A DNA stretch of 64,000 bases from Acholoe squamosa (Eukaryota; Annelida; Polychaeta; Phyllodocida; Polynoidae). The position numbers and the translations under genes were made by a program. Location of the stretch: the NCBI GenBank assembly GCA_949317995.1, contig OX439045.1:2761174-2825173 (forward strand), read 5' to 3'. Under the pieces are notes generated by a model. It did not search any database. It was not told the DNA's origin and worked only from the letters and a program-made list of their open reading frames with translations. This document shows, in pieces, positions 41,701 through 47,907 of this stretch (position 1 is the first letter of the stretch; every line of letters begins with the position of its first letter).

Positions 41701-44700
41701 GGCTCAGTGAGAAGTGAATGGAATTCTGCTCTCTGATTGGTCTAAAATGCTTAGTCAGAAGACTGTATAATACAGTGTCCCCACATGGTGTCTTGCCATT
41801 GGTAACCTTATCGGAGTGTTGTGGTCTGGGAAATCCCCTTAAGAGGGGCCATATGAAACCCACCCCACTCTCTTCCTCCAAACACTACAACTATACACTG
41901 TCAATGTTTCAACTCCACACCACACACACTGGCCCATATAGGCTGAAACAAGGGGAGGGAGTATGGATACAATTGTATGCACAATGTACATCTACTGATG
42001 CCCCTCCTAAATGTATTGAACATGTCAGGCATGTACTCAAAATCCTTTAGTATTTCAGCCAATACCCCACATGGAAATGAAACTGATTCTTTAGATAGAG
42101 CCTCTAAAACAAATAGAATACATTGAAAAATATCAATTTTTGAAGGGGGGGTAATTTCCGCGACAGCAGCTTTTCAGGGAATTTCTCAATACCCAACTTA
42201 CATCTCTGAACATACTACAACGCCCCCCTCACAAATTCATCATCACCCTCAAGTGTATTTTCCTATTAGTTTTTAAGTCTTTATCACAGGAAATATGACT
42301 CACAATTGGTTCAATATATTAATTGAGAACTATCTTTTCACTATCTATAGTGGGTGTTGGGTTTATGATTAAGCTTGTCTTTTTCTGATTTTGTAATGTA
42401 AATTCCAGTTGTAACAATGAATCATTTCTTATCTTTTTGTAGTCCCCCCACCTATTTCTTGTTGGTAATGTAATTATGCATCATATTTACAATAATTACC
42501 ATTAGATAACTTGGAATCAGTTCGAATTTAGCAGACAGTCTTAGATATTCAACAACTGTTATAAACTCATTTTGTATACCATGGTATTTGATCATTTAAT
42601 TACATTTTAGAAATCTATTTAGTAGACTCCAAGGACTATAAAAGTTTGCACTTTGTCTGATGTGAAAAGGAGCAAATGGTGGGAGATATTTTTAGAAGAG
42701 GGAAAGACCTTTTCCACACCATAACCAACTGGTATTCCAGTCCCCTTTTTTCAAAACAAAAACAAAGATTTTGGAATTTGTCTGGGTTTCATTGACCCCA
42801 GTATTTCCCATTTCAAATGTTAAAAACCAATAGGTATCTAAGAAATCCTCCAATGGCAAAAAAAAAAGAAAGATTTTGAATCTATGCAAGGAAAGATTTT
42901 TCCAATTTCTTCTCATCAATAAGGTGCATTAGAGGCTTATCGTCACATTGGATATGCTCGGTATTTCAGTAGATAGCAGGTAACTAGATTCACTCAGACA
43001 GGCGTCATGATTACTACGGGGTCCACTCAGACAGGCGTCATGATTACTACGGGGTCCACTCAGACAGGCGTCATGATTACTACGGGGTCCACTCAGACAG
43101 GCGTCATGATTACTACGGGGTCCACTCAGACAGGCATCATGATTACTACGGGGTCCACTCAGACAGGCGTCATGATTACTACGGGGTCCACTCAGACAGG
43201 CGTCATGATTACTACGGGGTCCACTCAGACAGGCGTCATGATTACTACGGGGTCCACTCAGACAGGCGTCATGATTACTACGGGGTCCACTCAGACAGGC
43301 GTCATGATTACTACGGGGTCCACTCAGACAGGCGTCATGATTACTACGGGGTCCACTCAGACAGGCGTCATGATTACTACGGGGTCCACTCAGACAGGCG
43401 TCATGATTACTACGGGGTCCACTCAGACAGGCGTCATGATTACTACGGGGTCCACTCAGACAGGCGTCATGATTACTACGGGGTCCACTCAGACAGGCGT
43501 CATGATTACTACGGGGTCCACTCAGACAGGCGTCATGATTACTACGGGGTCCACGGGGTCAATATGATGCAGTGTTGGCGTATTGCTGCATCGTGAAGAC
43601 AGTCTTAAGGCATTGTCCTAATAGGGCTAACTTTCTCATATTTAAACTGAGGCTGCAAAATAATCAGCTTTGCGGACAGCGCCCGCATCCCTTAAAAAGA
43701 GCCGCATGTACTCTTTTTATCACCATTATACAAAAAGATACCCTAAAAAAAACTGCATCCCTTGAAAAAAATCATAAAAATAATTTTTCAAAATCCTCAC
43801 CTCCAATGTGGTACTTCTACTTGATCAATTTTTACAATTTAAACAGTTTTGGAAACCTGAAAATGTGTGCTTTTTAATCCTAGAATTGCCAGATTGATTA
43901 TGTGAACGGTTGATATGATGTAAGATGATAGAATAGGAAACATATTTTCCAGGGTATTGGGCAGCATCTACAATAGATTTTGTACTTTGCAACACAGTGC
44001 TATGGTTTATATTCTACTTAAAGTGCTCTATAGGACGAGAAAGATTAGCAACATCTGAAGGGGCAGACAATGTGTAAACCTCTTAATTATATCTGTGGAC
44101 CATATTCAATTGTGAAAAAAGATAAAAATAAAAAGCCGCCTCCCTCATCATTTCAAATAAGGGGAAAAAGAAAAAGTTACCTCCCTCACTACCGAAATAT
44201 CATATGACAAATAAAATAAAAAGCCTCCGTCCCTTGCCATCCTTTTTCAAAAAGTGTCTGCAAAGCTGATTATCAATTTTATGCAGCCTAAAGAGATGTT
44301 TTTACCCCTTATGACTCATTCTTCCAGGAGTTGGTACATCAGAACCAGTTGACACTGAACGCAATCCAGAGCAGCTCCTCCAGTAGCGAGTTGCTACGGC
44401 AACACGTCATTCAACTCACTAAACAAGTAGAGGAACTCAAAGTCAGGCACAAGTAGGTCAACTTATGGTCATTGACCAAAGTAAAGTAGGTCAACTTATG
44501 GTCATTGACCAAAGTAAAGTAGGTCAACTTATGGTCATTGACCAAAGTAAAGTAGGTCAACTTATGGTCATGGACCAAAGTAAAGTAGGTCAACTTATGG
44601 TCATTGACCAAAGTAAAGTAGGTCAACTTATGGTCATTGACCAAAGTAAAGTAGGTCAACTTATGGTCATTGACCAAAGTAAAGTAGGTCAACTTATGGT

Positions 44701-47700
44701 CATTGACCAAAGTAAAGTAGGTCAACTTATGGTCATTGACCAAAGTAAAGTAGGTCAACTTATGGTCACTGACCAAAGTAGTAGATGATTCAAGCTATGC
44801 ATGCATGCTCATATCACATTCAGGATTCCCTAGCCTACTTAAAATGGTCCATATCGCCTCTTTCCCACCCCTTTGGTGTGTTTGGTGCACACATATGCGC
44901 AGGCACCAACATACTCATCTGTGAAATTGTGGAATGTAGTTTTCTTGCCATGAATAAGACCGTAGCTGTCGAAATATCATTAATTATCTTTTACTCAGAT
45001 TACAGTAAATTCTCGTATAAGCCACACCCCCAAATTTTGTAGGAGCTATAATCAGTACCCAAGGCTGGAAAATTAAAGATTTTATACTATTCTTTGGGAT
45101 TCAATACTCCCCTATAAGCTGCACCTAGACTTTGGGCTAAGTCTATAACCCTCACTTAGATCTGGGTTCTGATACTATCCACGGCTTATACGAGACAATT
45201 TACGGTAGTGTGGCTGTCGAGATATTGTTAAACATATCTTCCTCACTCATTTCAGATTAGTCAAGTATGACTTATCCACTATTTATTGGAGAATAAAAAT
45301 CGCATCTTTGTTTGAAACTCCTATATATCAAGATAAGAATAGCTCATATTGATATCACAGGTTAGAGCTGGCGGAGGTGCGTAGTGGTCGTGACATGGCA
45401 CGTAGCGGGCTCCCGAAGCCCCTGCTGGGCGGGGGTGATGTGGACGGGCAGGAGGAGCAGTCAGAGCTACAACAACTGGAACTGGAGAACCTAGACCTAC
45501 AAACCCACCTCATACAACAGAGTGGGGACCTTGCCAAGCTAAAACTCAGCGAACGGGACCTAAAACAACAGGTTAGATTTACTGTATTGGGATATAGGGA
45601 TCTCATCAAGCTAAGGGAGTGATCATTTTTTAACAACGGGGGGGGGGGTGGGTTAGAGGGGGGTCAGAATTTTTTCAACCCCTTGACTGGGGGGTTCAGA
45701 ATTTCTTCAATCCCCCAGATGGGGGGGGGGGCAATATAATTACACCTGTTTTCAGTGGAAAACCCCGCGGGTTACTAAAGGTTAAAAGGGGTTTCCCCCT
45801 TTATGGGGGGGTAAAAAAAATGTCTACCCTCGAGAGGGGGGGGGTCGAAATTTTTTTCGCACGTCTGTGCGCAAACCAACCAGCCCCCCCCCCTGTTGTT
45901 AAAAAATGATCACTCCCTAAACACAGTGAACTTGACACATTCAGACATTACATGTTGGAGGTGGAGTTAGATGTATCTTTATGTTAGACAAGACATTCTG
46001 CCATTCTTTGTTACAGGTGGAGACATTACAGCAGAGGTTACAGCAGGGTCAGGGGGCAGGCAGTCCCTACCATAATAACACAAGTGGACCCCAGGGTCCT
46101 CTACTCACCGAACCCACCGAGATGGAGGTAAGGCTTCACACTGCTCTGAGAAAATAATTTTGCAAAACACAAGTAATATACAGGAATTTGAAAAAAAAAA
46201 AAAAAACATGGGGAAAACACAGGGGATTTGACCCAAAAAAAAATCAAAACACGGGGAATTTGATAATTTTTTTCTCAAAGCACAGGGAATTTGATAATTT
46301 TCTCAAAACACAGGGACTTTGAAAATTATATCAAATCGCAGGGAATTCAAAAACAGGTCATACACAAAGCAGGGGTAGGAATTTGAACATATTGCCAAAA
46401 CACAGGGAACATGGGAATTGACTCATCCTGTCTTTTCATGTTATTTCAGTACCTGAAAAACATCTTGTACGAATACATGATGGGAAAAGAAACAAAGGTA
46501 CGTAAACCCCTCCTTCTCAAAGTCCTCGGTCTGGGATATGTCTCCTTTCCATCTTTGATATCCTATGGTTAACAGAAGAACTTGGTACCGTAATCTCCCG
46601 CGTAGAAGACGCGCTGCGCGTATAAGACGCACCCCAAACTCAGCACATGCATTTTCGCGTATAAGACGCACATTTTAATACTGAAATTTGTAAGATTAGT
46701 ACATTTCTATAGTAAAATTACCCCTCGTATAAGACGCACCCCCAACTTGAAGAGATCCTATAAGACTCCACAGCATTTTGTTTGGCGTAGAGGACGCGTC
46801 TTATACGCGGGAGATTACGGTACTTTAATTTTAGAAGACTCATATGTAGCAAGTTATTAAACTTTGTAAATTGTGTCTGGCCATCATAAAAATAAATGAG
46901 TTTAAGTACTTTAAGCATTGTGTGGCCCTTTAACAGTTTATATTGAAATATTTGTATTCTATATCTGTACCAGACGTTAGCACGAGTCATTGCCACCGTC
47001 CTGCGCTTCTCAGATGAGCAAACGCGACGAATTGTAGAACAAGAAGAAAACAGGAATTCGGTAAGTAACTTTCCAATCGTCACTGTATTGTCTCTACTTT
47101 AAAATATACCCATGTTGACCATTGCTTGTTCTACGTTAACACATTGATGGCCTCCCTAGTCTATTGTGACATGGACCAAGTACCGTGAGAGTTAAGTCGC
47201 TATTGTAAAGAACAGGACCATCACACAAAACATCACACCTTGGATGGACTATGACAGATTCTACAGAGTAGATGTTTGAATATAAGAAGTTACAGGGTTC
47301 CTTCCCACAGTTCAGGGAACAACATGAAAAGTCAGCAAAAATAAAGTGGTCAGGGAAAGTCAGGGAATTTTGTTAAATTTTGCATTGAGTCAGGAAAAAT
47401 CTGCCAAAAATGCATCACTTGCGTTTGATTTTATACAAGTCTCCCCTGAGGGCATTCAAATATTATTTCCAAAGATTGCAGTTTTTTTTCTGAAAGTAAG
47501 GTTTTGATTTACTATTGATAACTTATTGTAAAATGTGTAATTGCTCTTCAAAATTAGACCCTAGGTATAGATTTATTGGTAAACATTGGTTTTTCATGTA
47601 CTCCTGCGCTAAATTAGTCAGGGGAAATTATTATTTTTAGTCAGGGAATTTCAATCTGAGATTTTTGTTGGAACCATGAGGTAACATAGAATAAGAAGTT

Positions 47701-47837
47701 TGATGTTGACTGGGAGGTTTGCATAATATAACTGCTGCATTAGCTTTTTAGGACACAATAGTTGAAGATCTTATGTTAGCAGAAGTATATATTGAACACA
47801 AGAGCATCTCTTTATATATATAAGACTCAAAGTTTGT

Positions 47838-47907
<70 letters not shown>

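Noticed and set aside
43007..43567. A 186-residue open frame made of an 11-residue repeat
   Set aside because: A 33-bp tandem repeat has no net frame, so open frames appear on one or both strands by chance. No splice or start context supports translation.
42991..44780. CRISPR-like array
   Set aside because: Units are directly adjacent without unique spacers, and the setting is an animal intron.
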